Positions 20,234 to 30,344 of a stretch of 64,000 nt of DNA are shown piece after piece (position 1 is the first letter of the stretch; every line of letters begins with the position of its first letter). Origin of the DNA: Monomorium pharaonis (taxonomy: Eukaryota; Arthropoda; Insecta; Hymenoptera; Formicidae); the NCBI RefSeq assembly GCF_013373865.1, contig NC_050476.1, positions 13,311,197-13,375,196 of the forward strand, given 5' to 3'. The notes below the pieces were generated by a model. It saw only the letters and a program-made list of their open reading frames with translations. It made no database searches and was not told the DNA's origin. Made by a program: the position numbers and the translations under genes.

Positions 20234-20821
20234 ATGATACCAGATGAGGAAGAATATTATAATTCATCAGACGCTCGTGGGGGAGGGATACCACGAGTTT
20301 TCGTCGGTTCGCCATATCAGCGCGGACACGAAATCGGGAGTTTTCTCGGTGGATTATTCAGAAAGGCACTTCCTTACTTGAGTAGAGGTGTACGTGCGAT
20401 CGGTAAAGAAGCTTTACGTGCAGGTATTAACGTGATAGACGACGTTGAAAATAATACTCCTTTGAAGGAGGCACTCAGAAATCGATTCAAAGAAACTCGA
20501 GGAAATCTCAAAAGAAAAGCAGAAGAAAAAATTAAAAACCTAATGAAGGGATCGGGATATAAAATATCGTCGAAAAAGCTGCCGCTTCAGTTCCCCTTCG
20601 TTAGTCACACTGGTCGCTTCGCGGCAACAAAGTCGGCATCGCGTAAACGTCGGACAAGCAAAAAGAAAACATCAAAAAACAGTAGGCGGAAGAAAAAAAC
20701 GGTTAAAAGATTGACGAAGAAAAAGTCTCGTTCGGTAAGAGGCAAAAATAAAAAGACTTCCACTACGAATCGTCGTCGTCGTGTTAGTAAGAAGCGTGGA
20801 GTATCCGATATATTCTCTTAA
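20234..20821 (+). CDS. pVI/core-like basic virion protein (polinton A)
   Basis: 195 residues. The N-terminus is acidic with RGGG. Residues 38-65 form an amphipathic helix (FLGGLFRKALPYLSRGVRAI) like the membrane-active segment of adenoviral pVI. The last 75 residues are almost entirely Lys, Arg, Ser and Thr, suited to binding DNA. MKGS/G at residues 104-108 fits the adenain cleavage pattern (M/I/L)XGX-G and would separate the helix from the basic tail. The element's own protease at 23117 is the likely processing enzyme. Assignment is by composition and position, not by recognised homology. Confidence 0.7.
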   Translation: MIPDEEEYYNSSDARGGGIPRVFVGSPYQRGHEIGSFLGGLFRKALPYLSRGVRAIGKEALRAGINVIDDVENNTPLKEALRNRFKETRGNLKRKAEEKIKNLMKGSGYKISSKKLPLQFPFVSHTGRFAATKSASRKRRTSKKKTSKNSRRKKKTVKRLTKKKSRSVRGKNKKTSTTNRRRRVSKKRGVSDIFS

Positions 20822-20854
20822 TTCACGTCAAAAGTTTCTGTGCGAGAAATAAGC

Positions 20855-22198
20855 ATGTCTTTTCTTCACACTCATTCCAGTGAGTGCTTAAAGAGTGAAC
20901 TCGATCTCTTCTCGTTACCTCCCACTCAAACCAGCATAGAGAGTTCGCAATGGATTTATTACAAGCCTGTGACATCGCTCGCCGACGATGCACCTATAGA
21001 ATTTGTCATACCCGGTCACGGGAAAGATTACTTAGATCTCACGCATACCATGTTAAGTATTCGGCTACGCGTAGAAACCACTCCTCTCGCCGGTGGGGAG
21101 AAAGATACGACGCCCAGTGACTTTATACTCAAAGTAGGCCCTGTAAATCATTTGTTACATTCCATGTTCAATCAAATTGACGTATATTTTAATCAGAAAC
21201 TCGTGTCACCTCCAAACAACGCTTACGCATATCGTGCATACATCGAAGCATTATTAAACTATGCTTCTCCCGCAAAATCCTCTCATCTGACAGCGTGTCT
21301 ATGGGACATGGATACACCCGGTCTCATGGACACTCACGTAGATTCCTCGACACCAAATAACGCTCTCGTGAGACGAGCGCGTTATATTCAGGCAGGACAG
21401 GAGTTAGATCTCTTAGGTCATCTTCACTGCGACGTTTTTAATCAGGATAAATTTTTAATTAACGGAGTAGAAGTTAGAATGAGGCTCGTACGCTCGAAAG
21501 ATTCTTTCTGTCTAATGGAATCTAGTTCCACGTCAAAAATTCGTATTTTAGACGCTAGTCTACTCGTAAGAAGAGCAAAAATAAGCCCCGGTGTATTACT
21601 CGCTCACGCTAAAATGTTGAGTAAGACAACTGCCAAGTATTCTTTAACGAGAGTAGAGGTTAAAACGTTCACGATACACTCCGGGCTCGTACGTGAATCG
21701 ATAGATAACGTGATCCTCGGGCAACTACCGAAACGCGTAATTGTCGGTTTTGTTGATAACAGAGCGTTTAACGGAGATAGAAAATTAAATCCGTTTAATT
21801 TCAAAAACTACGATATAAATTTCTTTTCGCTATACGTCGACGGTGTACAAATTCCTAGTAGACCGCTACAGCCGAATTTCTCGAAAGACGAACCGCTCTA
21901 CGTCGAAGCATATCATACGCTCTTTTCCGGAACTGGCATTCACTTTTTGAACGAGGGTAATTCTATAAGTAGAAACGATTATGCCGATGGATATACACTT
22001 TTCGCTTTCGATCTCACTCCCGATTTATCCGCAAATTGTGCCGGACATTGGAATCTCGTGAAACATGGCAGTCTACGATTAGAAGTACGATTCGCAAGGG
22101 CATTATCCACGTCTGTTAACTGTATCGTTTATGCAGAATTTGATAATGTTCTAGAAATCGACTCTTCTCGTCAAATTATCGTCGACTTTTTCGGCTAG
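20855..22198 (+). CDS. Major capsid protein, double jelly roll (polinton A)
   Basis: 447 residues from the ATG at 20855 (MSFLHTHSSECLK); the open frame continues upstream only through a GTG. Typical polinton major capsid features include an N-terminal QWIYYKPV, IEFVIPGHGKDYLDL, LHSMFNQIDVYFNQKLVSP, YPYRAYIE-like AYRAYIEALLNY, FLINGVEVRMRL in the middle, and a C-terminal LRLEVRFARAL followed by VYAEFDN. It should assemble as hexon-like trimers. The sequence shows no resemblance by eye to the polinton B capsid beyond general layout. The frame is intact. Confidence 0.88.
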   Translation: MSFLHTHSSECLKSELDLFSLPPTQTSIESSQWIYYKPVTSLADDAPIEFVIPGHGKDYLDLTHTMLSIRLRVETTPLAGGEKDTTPSDFILKVGPVNHLLHSMFNQIDVYFNQKLVSPPNNAYAYRAYIEALLNYASPAKSSHLTACLWDMDTPGLMDTHVDSSTPNNALVRRARYIQAGQELDLLGHLHCDVFNQDKFLINGVEVRMRLVRSKDSFCLMESSSTSKIRILDASLLVRRAKISPGVLLAHAKMLSKTTAKYSLTRVEVKTFTIHSGLVRESIDNVILGQLPKRVIVGFVDNRAFNGDRKLNPFNFKNYDINFFSLYVDGVQIPSRPLQPNFSKDEPLYVEAYHTLFSGTGIHFLNEGNSISRNDYADGYTLFAFDLTPDLSANCAGHWNLVKHGSLRLEVRFARALSTSVNCIVYAEFDNVLEIDSSRQIIVDFFG

Positions 22199-22425
22199 AC
22201 TTTATGTCTGATAGACGATAAAATCGTGTGAAAAAAAATTATAACCACCACCACTACCTTCAGCAGTACTAACATCAATTAACCCCACCACCGTCACCAA
22301 CGCTAACAACGCACTTTTTTGCTGATATTTTTAAAATCATACGAAGAGAAATCAGTTTTCTACGAGACACGAAGACAGTCACATCGATTTAAAAGAGTGA
22401 AGCAAGCAAGCTGTTGATTATAACC
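22199..22425 (+). promoter_or_regulatory. Spacer with ACC-rich tract and possible promoter
   Basis: Contains an ACC/ACT-rich tract (about 22243-22315), then ATATTTTTAAAA at 22325-22336 and TCAGT with its A at 22354, about 27 bases apart. The next start codon is at 22426. This is weaker than the TATA/TCAGT pair at 16836. Confidence 0.4.
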
Positions 22426-23232
22426 ATGGACATAGTTATTGACATCCAAGGCTTTCGGGATAGCGAGGGAAAATTTATTCCTAAAGAGATCGCAGTTGTC
22501 GCACTCGACGCAGCAATCATCGGCCATTGGATTACACTGCCTCCTTGCTCGTTTGAAGAATTACCCGAAAGTTCAAGACGTGAAAACAATTGGCTTTCAC
22601 AGAATTACCACGATATCGAGTGGTTCGACGGTGAAGCTAATCCCAAGTTTTTTGTAAGCCAACTACGTGACATTACCCGCTGGGCTCGCTGCATCTTTAC
22701 CAGAGGTCATGAAAAAGCAAGTTACTTGCGTGATCTTCTCTCCAGAAACATATATAATCTGGAAGCAGATTCTCCGGCATACAAATATTTACCCGATGTC
22801 GACGAGTACGGTCACCGCTGTACTCATCACGGACTTCGAGCTAACGCAAAATTTCATTGTGCGTTACGTAACGCTCACAAATTAAAACACTGGTTAAACG
22901 TGCCATCCAGCCGAAACTCGAGTCACGCCAGTCTCTCGACTAACGACGACGTCGTCGACGAAGAAAAAGAGAAGGAAGAAGAAGGAGAAATCGTACAAAA
23001 CGTAGAAGTAAAAGTCGAAGATCCGACAACAGACGAAGAGAAAGAAAACGAACGCACGGCTAAAGAGAACCCAGAAATTACGCAAACGATTCCACTCTCC
23101 CGGTCGTCGCCTTCGTATGAATTCACTGGAAATTTTACGTGCGTTGCGACAACTGAATGCCAAGTATGTCGGCGTTTATCCTGCAGACAGACTACCGAGG
23201 GTGTGGACGAGATCGACAGCAATCGTCGCTAA
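22426..23232 (+). CDS. D(I/L)QGF protein, DEDDh-exonuclease-like (polinton A)
   Basis: 268 residues from the ATG at 22426 (MDIVIDIQGFRDSEG); upstream the frame has only TTG. The globular part covers about residues 1-165: VIDIQGF strand, conserved Lys in FIPKE, WLSQNYHDIEW, FTRGHEKASYLRDLL, a NLE motif, and FHCALRNAHKL. The layout matches DEDDh exonucleases, with D-x-Q in place of D-x-E in motif I and HCALRNA in place of H-x-A-x(4)-D in motif III, so it is probably inactive. Polinton B encodes the same architecture at 59558. The last 100 residues are acidic and low-complexity, and the final 116 bases overlap the protease in another frame. Family recognised from the shared pattern; function unknown. 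Confidence 0.7.
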   Translation: MDIVIDIQGFRDSEGKFIPKEIAVVALDAAIIGHWITLPPCSFEELPESSRRENNWLSQNYHDIEWFDGEANPKFFVSQLRDITRWARCIFTRGHEKASYLRDLLSRNIYNLEADSPAYKYLPDVDEYGHRCTHHGLRANAKFHCALRNAHKLKHWLNVPSSRNSSHASLSTNDDVVDEEKEKEEEGEIVQNVEVKVEDPTTDEEKENERTAKENPEITQTIPLSRSSPSYEFTGNFTCVATTECQVCRRLSCRQTTEGVDEIDSNRR

Positions 23233-23626
23233 CACAGACAATCACAATCAACCTGGCGAACACTGGGTCGCATTTTACGTCGATGAACGCGGAACAGGAA
23301 CATATTTCGATAGCTACGGATTACCACCCTTGGACTCCAGATTCCTCCTACGACTGCGACGAAACTCAGCGAAGTACCGATGGAACACCGTGCCTCTACA
23401 AGGATTACTCTCGCAAACTTGCGGACAATACTGCTGTGTTTTTCTATATTTTATGTCTCGTGGTTATAATCTTAATCGGTTTCTCAATTTATTTTCTTCC
23501 GATTGTGAGCTCAACGACAGACGAATAGTAAAAATATTTAATAAAATTTTTTCGTGTAAAGAAATAAAAAAATGTGTAAAACATCAAGCGTGCTGTCATG
23601 TACAATTTTGTATTCCTAGAAAGTAA
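23117..23626 (+). CDS. Adenain-like cysteine protease (polinton A)
   Basis: 169 residues. Catalytic residues visible: His49 (GEHWVAFYVD), Asp65 (TYFDSYG), Gln95 and Cys102 (QTCGQYCCVF). The Gln-to-Cys spacing of 7 is as in adenovirus protease. The C-terminus is Cys-rich. It would mature capsid and core proteins inside the particle. The ATG at 23117 lies within the upstream gene in another frame. No shorter start keeps the N-terminal helix, so either the two frames truly overlap or splicing separates them. It is the last gene before the right TIR. Confidence 0.9.
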   Translation: MNSLEILRALRQLNAKYVGVYPADRLPRVWTRSTAIVANTDNHNQPGEHWVAFYVDERGTGTYFDSYGLPPLDSRFLLRLRRNSAKYRWNTVPLQGLLSQTCGQYCCVFLYFMSRGYNLNRFLNLFSSDCELNDRRIVKIFNKIFSCKEIKKCVKHQACCHVQFCIPRK

Positions 23627-23714
23627 GCTATATTAATAAATATTTTATTTGTAATTTTAAGTAATGTCTATTTCTTTCTCGCACCCTCTCTATAATATAT
23701 ATCTCTTTCCTATA

Positions 23715-24385
23715 TCCGAGTCAAAATTATACTCGCACCTGTTTTTACCTTAGGTATCACTACATAATAGCAAAAAGTTCTCTCTCTCGCGCTTACAAAG
23801 CATACTTGACCTATAAACCTATTGACCCATTTTTACAAAAACTCCCACCTGTCCGAGCCGCACCCCCGCTGGGTAAAAACGCTCGGCACTAAGATCTGCT
23901 TTTTCCTATTCAAAATCCAGTAGTATACTCAGGACAGCCAATCAAGGCTCGGGGCAGCCATGGAGGTCCAATCAAGACTCGTGGCAGCCATGGGGTATCC
24001 AATCAGAACCCTCCGTTCAAAATCGTGACGACACAAACTCAGGCTACCCATTCAAGGCTCGGGGCAGCCATGGGGTATCCAATCAAAACGCGCCATTCAA
24101 ACTCGTGACATCACAGCGTCTAGTCTTCCCCACCAGGCCCAGACGGGGGAAGGGGGTTAGGTTTGACACCACTCGGAGGAAGAGTGGGGTTAGGTTTGTC
24201 ATCAGGCCGAGGAAGAAGAAGTTCGGGTTTGTTTTGATGCATCATGGCTGCCCCAGACAGGGGGAAGGGGGGCAGACACCCCCCGCTGTGAGGGCGACAC
24301 CCCCCGCTGTGAGGGCGACACCCCCCGCTGTGAGGGCGAGGAGTGGGGGTTTGTTGTGACGCCCCATGGCTGCCCCTATACTACT
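23715..24385. repeat. Right terminal inverted repeat of polinton A
   Basis: Inverted copy of 5365-6013, about 22 bases longer because it has three rather than two copies of the CGACACCCCCCGCTGTGAGGG unit near 24275-24340. A few substitutions separate the copies. Confidence 0.88.
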
Positions 24386-24391
24386 AAGACT

Positions 24392-26185
24392 ACATGTTTC
24401 AAGCTACAGTCGTATCTGTTAGAACATGTTTAATTTCTGCGCCCGAAAAGCGATCACCGATCCAACTGTCAGCCACCGTCAACGTTGCTTAACTTCAAGG
24501 ATCGTACGCAACATAACATTTCGTGATAAATACTTCGTGTTTATGCATACATATTTGTTATAGATCATTTCAATAGATATTGTCAAAAGGCTGAATATAT
24601 AGTTAACTTATATTTTTATAAATATAAAGCTTTATAGTTTTTTACTCATTTTTACATGCGAAATAGAATATATGGAATAACTTATGAAAAAATATTTTTG
24701 TTCTGTTAAATGTTTAATAAGTATTTAATAAACGTTATTTATAAAGTAAACCCTAATAATGTAAACATAATTAAAAATAAATATTTAAAAACCGTTTAAA
24801 AAATATTGCTGATTGGGTTCTCGTATCCTCGATCTTTTAATGAAGCTTTTCAACCAGGATTATCAAATATTTATTTGAATATTATTTTAAATGATAATAT
24901 TTTTAAATGCAAAATAATTGTGCAGCTGGTGTGGCATCGCTGTCAAGCAACGAAAATAAACTAGTTGAAAAATTACATAAACAATAAATAAATATTACGT
25001 AAATATTATTTTAAACAATTTATTAACATGTAAAGTTAATATTAAATAAATATTAATTAAATATTACATAAATATTTGTCCTAAATCATTATTTTAAATA
25101 ATTAATGCTTGAAAGATAAATATTAAATTAATATTGAATACATATATTTTTAAATATTACTTTATATATTATTATTAGATAATACTTAAAATTTTTTTTT
25201 TTATATAAAATAAATATTAAATTGAGCTCTTATGCTATACTTATGCAGCTTATGTCATTTCGTGTGTGATAGCCCTTACACTAGACCGCGCACTACAAGG
25301 ACCACGTGTTTTGTAGGATCCCGAATGAGCAATTAAAATGTTTCGCGTGTCCGCTGAAGGAAAAAAAAGCATTTTCGCTTTTCTGAACGAACCAAAAAGC
25401 TTTATTCAGAACAAGTACAAACTAATGTCGTGACACGTCTGAATAAGCGCGCGATTTCTTTTCAACTAGTTTATTTTCGTTGCTTGACAACAGCGATGCC
25501 ACACCAGCTGCACAAACGGTGGGAGATCTGTTGTCTCTTTCCTTCTCTAGTGACAGCTCGAAACGGAAAAAGACAGCAAATACTCCTACCGCTCGCGCAG
25601 CCCCACGCAGCCCTACTGGCGGGAGCGTCTGAACTGACACCGCTGCTTCGCAATTGCTTGCTGTCGCCGATCGATATTCGTAATCGGATAGCTGACTTGC
25701 GAGGAGTATGGGCGGCGCGCGAAAGGGCCTTAAACACAATGCCAGAAAGAATCTTCTTCTCTCTTTCTCTCTTTCTTTATTTCCTGTTCCTATTGCCTGT
25801 TGCCTAGCATTGTGTTTAGGCTTAACAATATACATATACATATATATGCGTAACTTTTATTTAAAATTTTATCTCAATATTCCATGAGAAAGAAACATCT
25901 GATGTTCTCTCGGCGCTGGCTCGATGTAATCGGCAGCGACTATCACATACACGCTATAGTGTTAAATTGCAAGTGTTCAATTGCACATAGAAATATTTTA
26001 TATTATCTTATAACCGCACGATTAGACTAAGTTGTAGAAAATGAATTATAGCACTTAACATTTTTTACAAAAAGAAAAAATGTAAAAAATAAAGATATTT
26101 ATATTTCTTTTATACTTAATAGAGAGGAATAAGCGGGCTTTTGTTTCTTTTATCTTTTTTAAACGCATTTAATGTTAGTAGAAAG
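24392..26185. other. Intergenic region with inverted and dispersed repeats, upstream of the receptor gene
   Basis: AT-rich DNA. About 52 bases at 24919-24971 (TGCAGCTGGTGTGGCATCGC...) recur inverted at 25459-25514. Bases about 25745-25820 contain the block TATTTCCTGTTCCTATTGCC, also found near 42385-42500. The promoter of the receptor gene should lie in the last few hundred bases, but no clear element is visible. Confidence 0.4.
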
Positions 26186-28041
26186 ATGATCAGTATCATA
26201 GACGAATATTTCAGTCTTAATCGTGCTTTTCTGCTGATAGTTGGTCTATGGCCTTATCAACGATCAAAATTTGTTCGATTTTATTCATTTTGTTGCTACA
26301 GTATTATTGTAACTACTGTTCTACTTCAGGTATGTTGACTTACTGACTACATTTATGTTACGTAATGTAGAGGATTACTTCAATACTTGAGGACTTTTTT
26401 ATTAACTTAAAAACTAAAATTTTATTCCATATATTTTACTTTTAAAATAAAATTGTTTTATTAAATTTATGTCTTATAAATTAATAATGATCAACTACTT
26501 GTTACAAATCTTAGTACTTATACACAAAAACATAATTTTGAGCATGCTCACATTAATAAATCTCTATTTTTGTTACTTTAAGGCTTCATAACACGTTTTC
26601 AATGTGTTTTTTTCAAACATTATTTTTAATGTTTCACTAAAATATTTTTTATAATAATTGTATACAACAATAAAAACTACATATTTAAAAACGTTATATG
26701 TAATTTTTATTGTTTTATTGTTTAAAATACTGTATTAATCAGGGTTCTAAATAATGCATTACTTTTTGTAATGCATTACGGTTTCATTAAAAAATATTTT
26801 TTTAATAACTAATACGAAGATCCTTATTACGCATTACTTTCTTAATAAGTAATGCGATTTTTTTCATTACGCATTACTTTTTTAATAAGTAATGCGATTT
26901 TTTTCATTACGCATTACTTTTTTAATAAGTAATGCGATTTTTTTCATTACGCATTACTTTTGAAATAATTAATGCGATTGTTCTTATTACGCGTTATTTT
27001 TTAAATAATTAATTCGGTATTAAAATATTTTGCAGTCCAAGTTCAATTAGATCGAATTATAATTAACAATGATGCTAATCATTGCATTCAATATGAAATA
27101 ATGAGCGTGCACTTGACTTAAACCGAATCAAAAATAAAATGTAACATAAAATTCAAATTATGTGGTCACGAATTGACAGGGCTCTAAATAATGCATTACT
27201 ACTTGTAATGCATTACGGTTTCATTAAAAAATATTTTTTCAATAACTAATGCAAAGATCCTTAATTACGCATTACTTTTTTAATAATTAATGCGATTTTT
27301 TTCATTACGCATTACTTTTGAAATAATTAATGAGTAAAGAAATAATTATTTATTAAAAAAATAATAAGTAATGCATTATTAATTTGCATTTTCATTACCC
27401 TGGTATTAGTGATATCTTATTTACAGGGACGTTATTTTTTAAATAATATTAACAGATTGATTCTTAAATAATAAAAAACCTATTTCTAAATAAGTACAAT
27501 GTATATTTTTGTATAATAATTTTAAAAAATAGAATAAATTATTATTAGAATTTTAACAGCAAAAATTGTTTCAAAAACTCGGTTTAAAAAAAACATTAAT
27601 GTAATGTATAATCAGGTTTATGTTTAAAAAGATAAATGATAAAGACATGTATAATGCTTCTAAAAAAGTTTTTAATTACAGTTTGCAACACTTGTGACTT
27701 CAAAATGTACTGCAGATTATGTCATAAAGTTCTGTTCTATATTATTTGTTGTCATTACTTTAATCGTTACATACAATTCGTTTTACGTTAACAGTGATAA
27801 AGTAAGTTAATTATACTTAATATTTTAATAAACATTTACATGATATAATTTTGCAATCTTTAGTTTTCTTCTTTTTTTATAAAAAATATATAAATACTAA
27901 AATAATTTTTTTTAAACAAATAGTTAAAATATTTAATGGAACAAATTCAGCTCATTCATGATGACTTAAAGGATAATAATGAAATTGCCATCTTTAAAAG
28001 ATATGTAAACATTTCGAAACGTTATACGACTGCGTTTATAA
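26186..28041 (+). CDS. Insect odorant receptor, exons 1-3
   Basis: Exons 26186-26329, 27682-27801 and 27924-28041, with consensus splice sites (CAG/GTATG, ACAG/TTT, AAA/GTAAG, ATAG/TTA, A/GTAAG) and continuous frame. Exon 1 starts MISIIDEYFSLNR and has the GLWPYQRSK motif that opens ant-expanded odorant receptors. Exon 2 (FATLVTSKCTADYVIKF) supplies a membrane segment, and exon 3 (EQIQLIHDDLKDNNEIAIFK) the first intracellular loop. The product is a seven-helix ion-channel subunit that acts with Orco in sensory dendrites. The upstream TTG in the same frame is not a plausible start. No stops or frameshifts are seen. Confidence 0.87.
26735..27420 (+). repeat. TAATGCATTA-rich repeats in receptor intron 1
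   Basis: Two blocks (about 26740-27050 and 27178-27420) each open with a similar CTAAATAATGCATTAC segment and carry tandem copies of a unit of about 35 bp with CATTACGCATTACTTTTTTA. The second ends in an inverted CATTACCCTGG. Looks like a duplicated palindromic MITE. Confidence 0.55.
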
Positions 28042-28493
28042 GTAAGACAATACTTTTTATTTATTATACTTATAACATATTAACAAGTATGAAATTTGAA
28101 TAACAAAACATTTTTTTTAAATTTCTTGAATTGCAACATGTTTTATTTTTTTAAATCTAGATATATTAAAAAATAAAAAATTTTAAAGCACAAAAAATAA
28201 AAAAATAATCAAAATTAAAATATTTTATACACTTTGTTTCTTAAATATATATTTTAATACGTTTTAATAATTATAATTAATGAATTTATACAAATAAAGT
28301 TATTAAAACATAAAATTATTTTAATATTGCCATTACAATAAAATATATGTACCTTTATCAAATATCATATTGCACACACTTATTGAAGGACGTTGCAAGA
28401 ACAGAATATCAATCTATATAATACAAAATCTATATGATGCTGTTGGGATATTGTAACGTTCATGCAATATTGTTCAGATTAGACGTATACATG

Positions 28494-28612
28494 CGAACAG
28501 GAATGCCTGGCCATATGAAATTAGTTGCATTTCGACTTCTATTATATATAGAATACGTAACATACACTATAGAAATCCTAGAAGAGAGCTCATTTCATAT
28601 GGCATTCCTGTC
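28494..28612. repeat. Short inverted repeat
   Basis: AGGAATGCC...CATATGAAAT near 28500 is mirrored by ATTTCATATGGCATTCCT ending near 28612. A small palindrome of unknown family. Confidence 0.4.
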
Positions 28613-29120
28613 CAAGTGTGTACTAAATAAAATACAATTAAGTATTATATTATTGAATACATAAATAATATATAATATGGTATCGATAATACTTATAGGT
28701 ATGAAATATCTTCCCAGGAAAAAAATGTTTCATATAAAAACATATATAAATATATATAAAATATGTCCATATATGTTTATATCAGTTTCCTTTTATTTGT
28801 AAAATTTCTGTTTGATATAAAAAGATAATAGTCATACTGAAAAGATAGAAACTAATTTTAGAAATAATTTTTGCATTGCTTCTTTTAAAAAAGCTGAGTA
28901 TAAAAAATTATCTATATATAACCAGATATATTCCGGAATATATTTGATTATATATGGACAATTTTTCATACTTAGCTTTTTTAAAAGAAGCAATGCGAAA
29001 ATTATTCTTTTAATTAATTTCTATCTTTTCAGTATGACTATTATTTATCTATATCAAACAGAAATTTTACAAAAAAAGGAAGCTATAAATATAAACATAT
29101 ATGGACATATTTTATATATA

Positions 29121-30344
29121 CACTGAGCAACAAAATTAACGCAACAAAAATTTTGACCAAAATTTCACTCAACTTCAAATAATTGTAACTTCGCGAAAAC
29201 TTATCGTATTGGAATGTTTTTTTTCATTTTAAAGCTTGAAGCCTCTATTTTAAAGATCGTTTGTCAGATTTTGATCCTCTCCTTTTCCCTTTTCGGCATC
29301 TCTTTAAAAGTAAGAACATGTTTTGTCTTCAAAAATTTTCATACTTTGACGCGCTCCACGGGGTGCAGTGAATTTTTCTCGTAAATTTTATAAAAATTAT
29401 CGTAAAACATGAACTTTTCCCTACAAATTGAAAAAAAATTGAAGTTTGTACAATTTTTTTTGTCAAAGTGATTAAGATCTAAAAAAAAAAAGGTTATTTT
29501 GACTCTTATCGCTTGTTACTCGGGAACAAATCAACACTCGGCAAAAAAGCATTGGAAAGCTGAAAGTTTGCACTTTCAAATGCTATTATTAATGTTTTCA
29601 TAGATTTATTTTTTCTAACAACAAATTGCGTTCAAAGATTACATAAAAAATCGCATATTTTACGGTTATCATTTAGTTCAATGTACTGTCGTGAAGAAAG
29701 ATCCAATCACATCGCTAAAACAAAGTTTTATAGTACAATTATTCCCCAGTAATAAACACTAACGTTCTTTGATCAATTACTGCTTGTAAACGTTCTCATA
29801 TATTTATGCATCTCTTAATAATTTCCTGCGGAATTTTGTGCCAAATTTGCTTAAGCGCTTTTCCCAACTTATCGATATTTGAAAGTGAAAATTTTTAGTT
29901 TTCCATTTTTTTTACGGAGCGTCGTACGTTGATCTATTCAAGAGTAATAAGCGATGAAAATAAAAATAACCTTTTTTTTTTAATTTTAATAACTCCGCCA
30001 AAAAAATCGTACAGACTTCAATTTTTTTTCAATTTATAGGGAAAAGTAAGTCATATTTTACGATAATTTTTATAAAATTTACGAGAAAAATTCATTGCAC
30101 CCCGTGGAGCGCGTCAAAGTATGAAAATTTTTGAAGACAAAACATGTTCTTACTTTTAAAGAGATGCCGAAAAGGGAAAAAGAGAGGATCAAAATCTGAC
30201 AAACGCTCTTTAAAATAGAGGCTTCAAGCTTTAAAATGAAAAAAAGAACTTTCCAATACGATAAGTTTTCGCAAAGTTACGATTATTTGAAGTTGAGTCA
30301 AATTTTGGTAAAAATTTTTGTTGCGTTAATTTTGTTGCTCAGTG
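29121..30344. mobile_element. Tc1/mariner-like element with about 460-bp inverted repeats
   Basis: Starts CACTGAGCAACAAAATTAAC at 29121 and ends with the inverse at 30344, flanked by TA on both sides, the Tc1/mariner target. The arms stay similar for about 460 bp. The non-repeated centre holds only a transposase remnant. Confidence 0.8.
29739..29875 (-). pseudogene. Tc1-type transposase C-terminal remnant
   Basis: The minus strand reads LGKALKQIWHKIPQEIIKRC, then a stop, then ERLQAVIDQR and a terminal stop. This matches the end of Tc1-family transposases, where a WxxIPQE segment precedes a QAVI segment. The rest of the gene is gone, so the element is non-autonomous. Confidence 0.65.

Larger units (their letters stand above)
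5365..24385. mobile_element. Maverick/Polinton DNA transposon, polinton A
   Basis: A 19,021-bp element with ends AGTAGTATAGG and CCTATACTACT. It is flanked by a perfect 6-bp duplication AAGACT (5359-5364 and 24386-24391), the duplication length known for Polintons. It contains the diagnostic set: protein-primed family B polymerase, rve integrase with chromodomain, A32-type ATPase, adenain-like protease, and major and minor capsid proteins. The structural block runs from 16124 to 23626 on the plus strand. The polymerase is broken in several places and one other gene has an in-frame stop, so the copy is not autonomous. The TIR copies differ slightly, which suggests it is older than polinton B. 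Confidence 0.93.

Noticed and set aside
25422..25841. 139-codon minus-strand frame and plus-strand partner
   Set aside because: It crosses an inverted repeat and a dispersed repeat shared with 42385; no recognisable domain.
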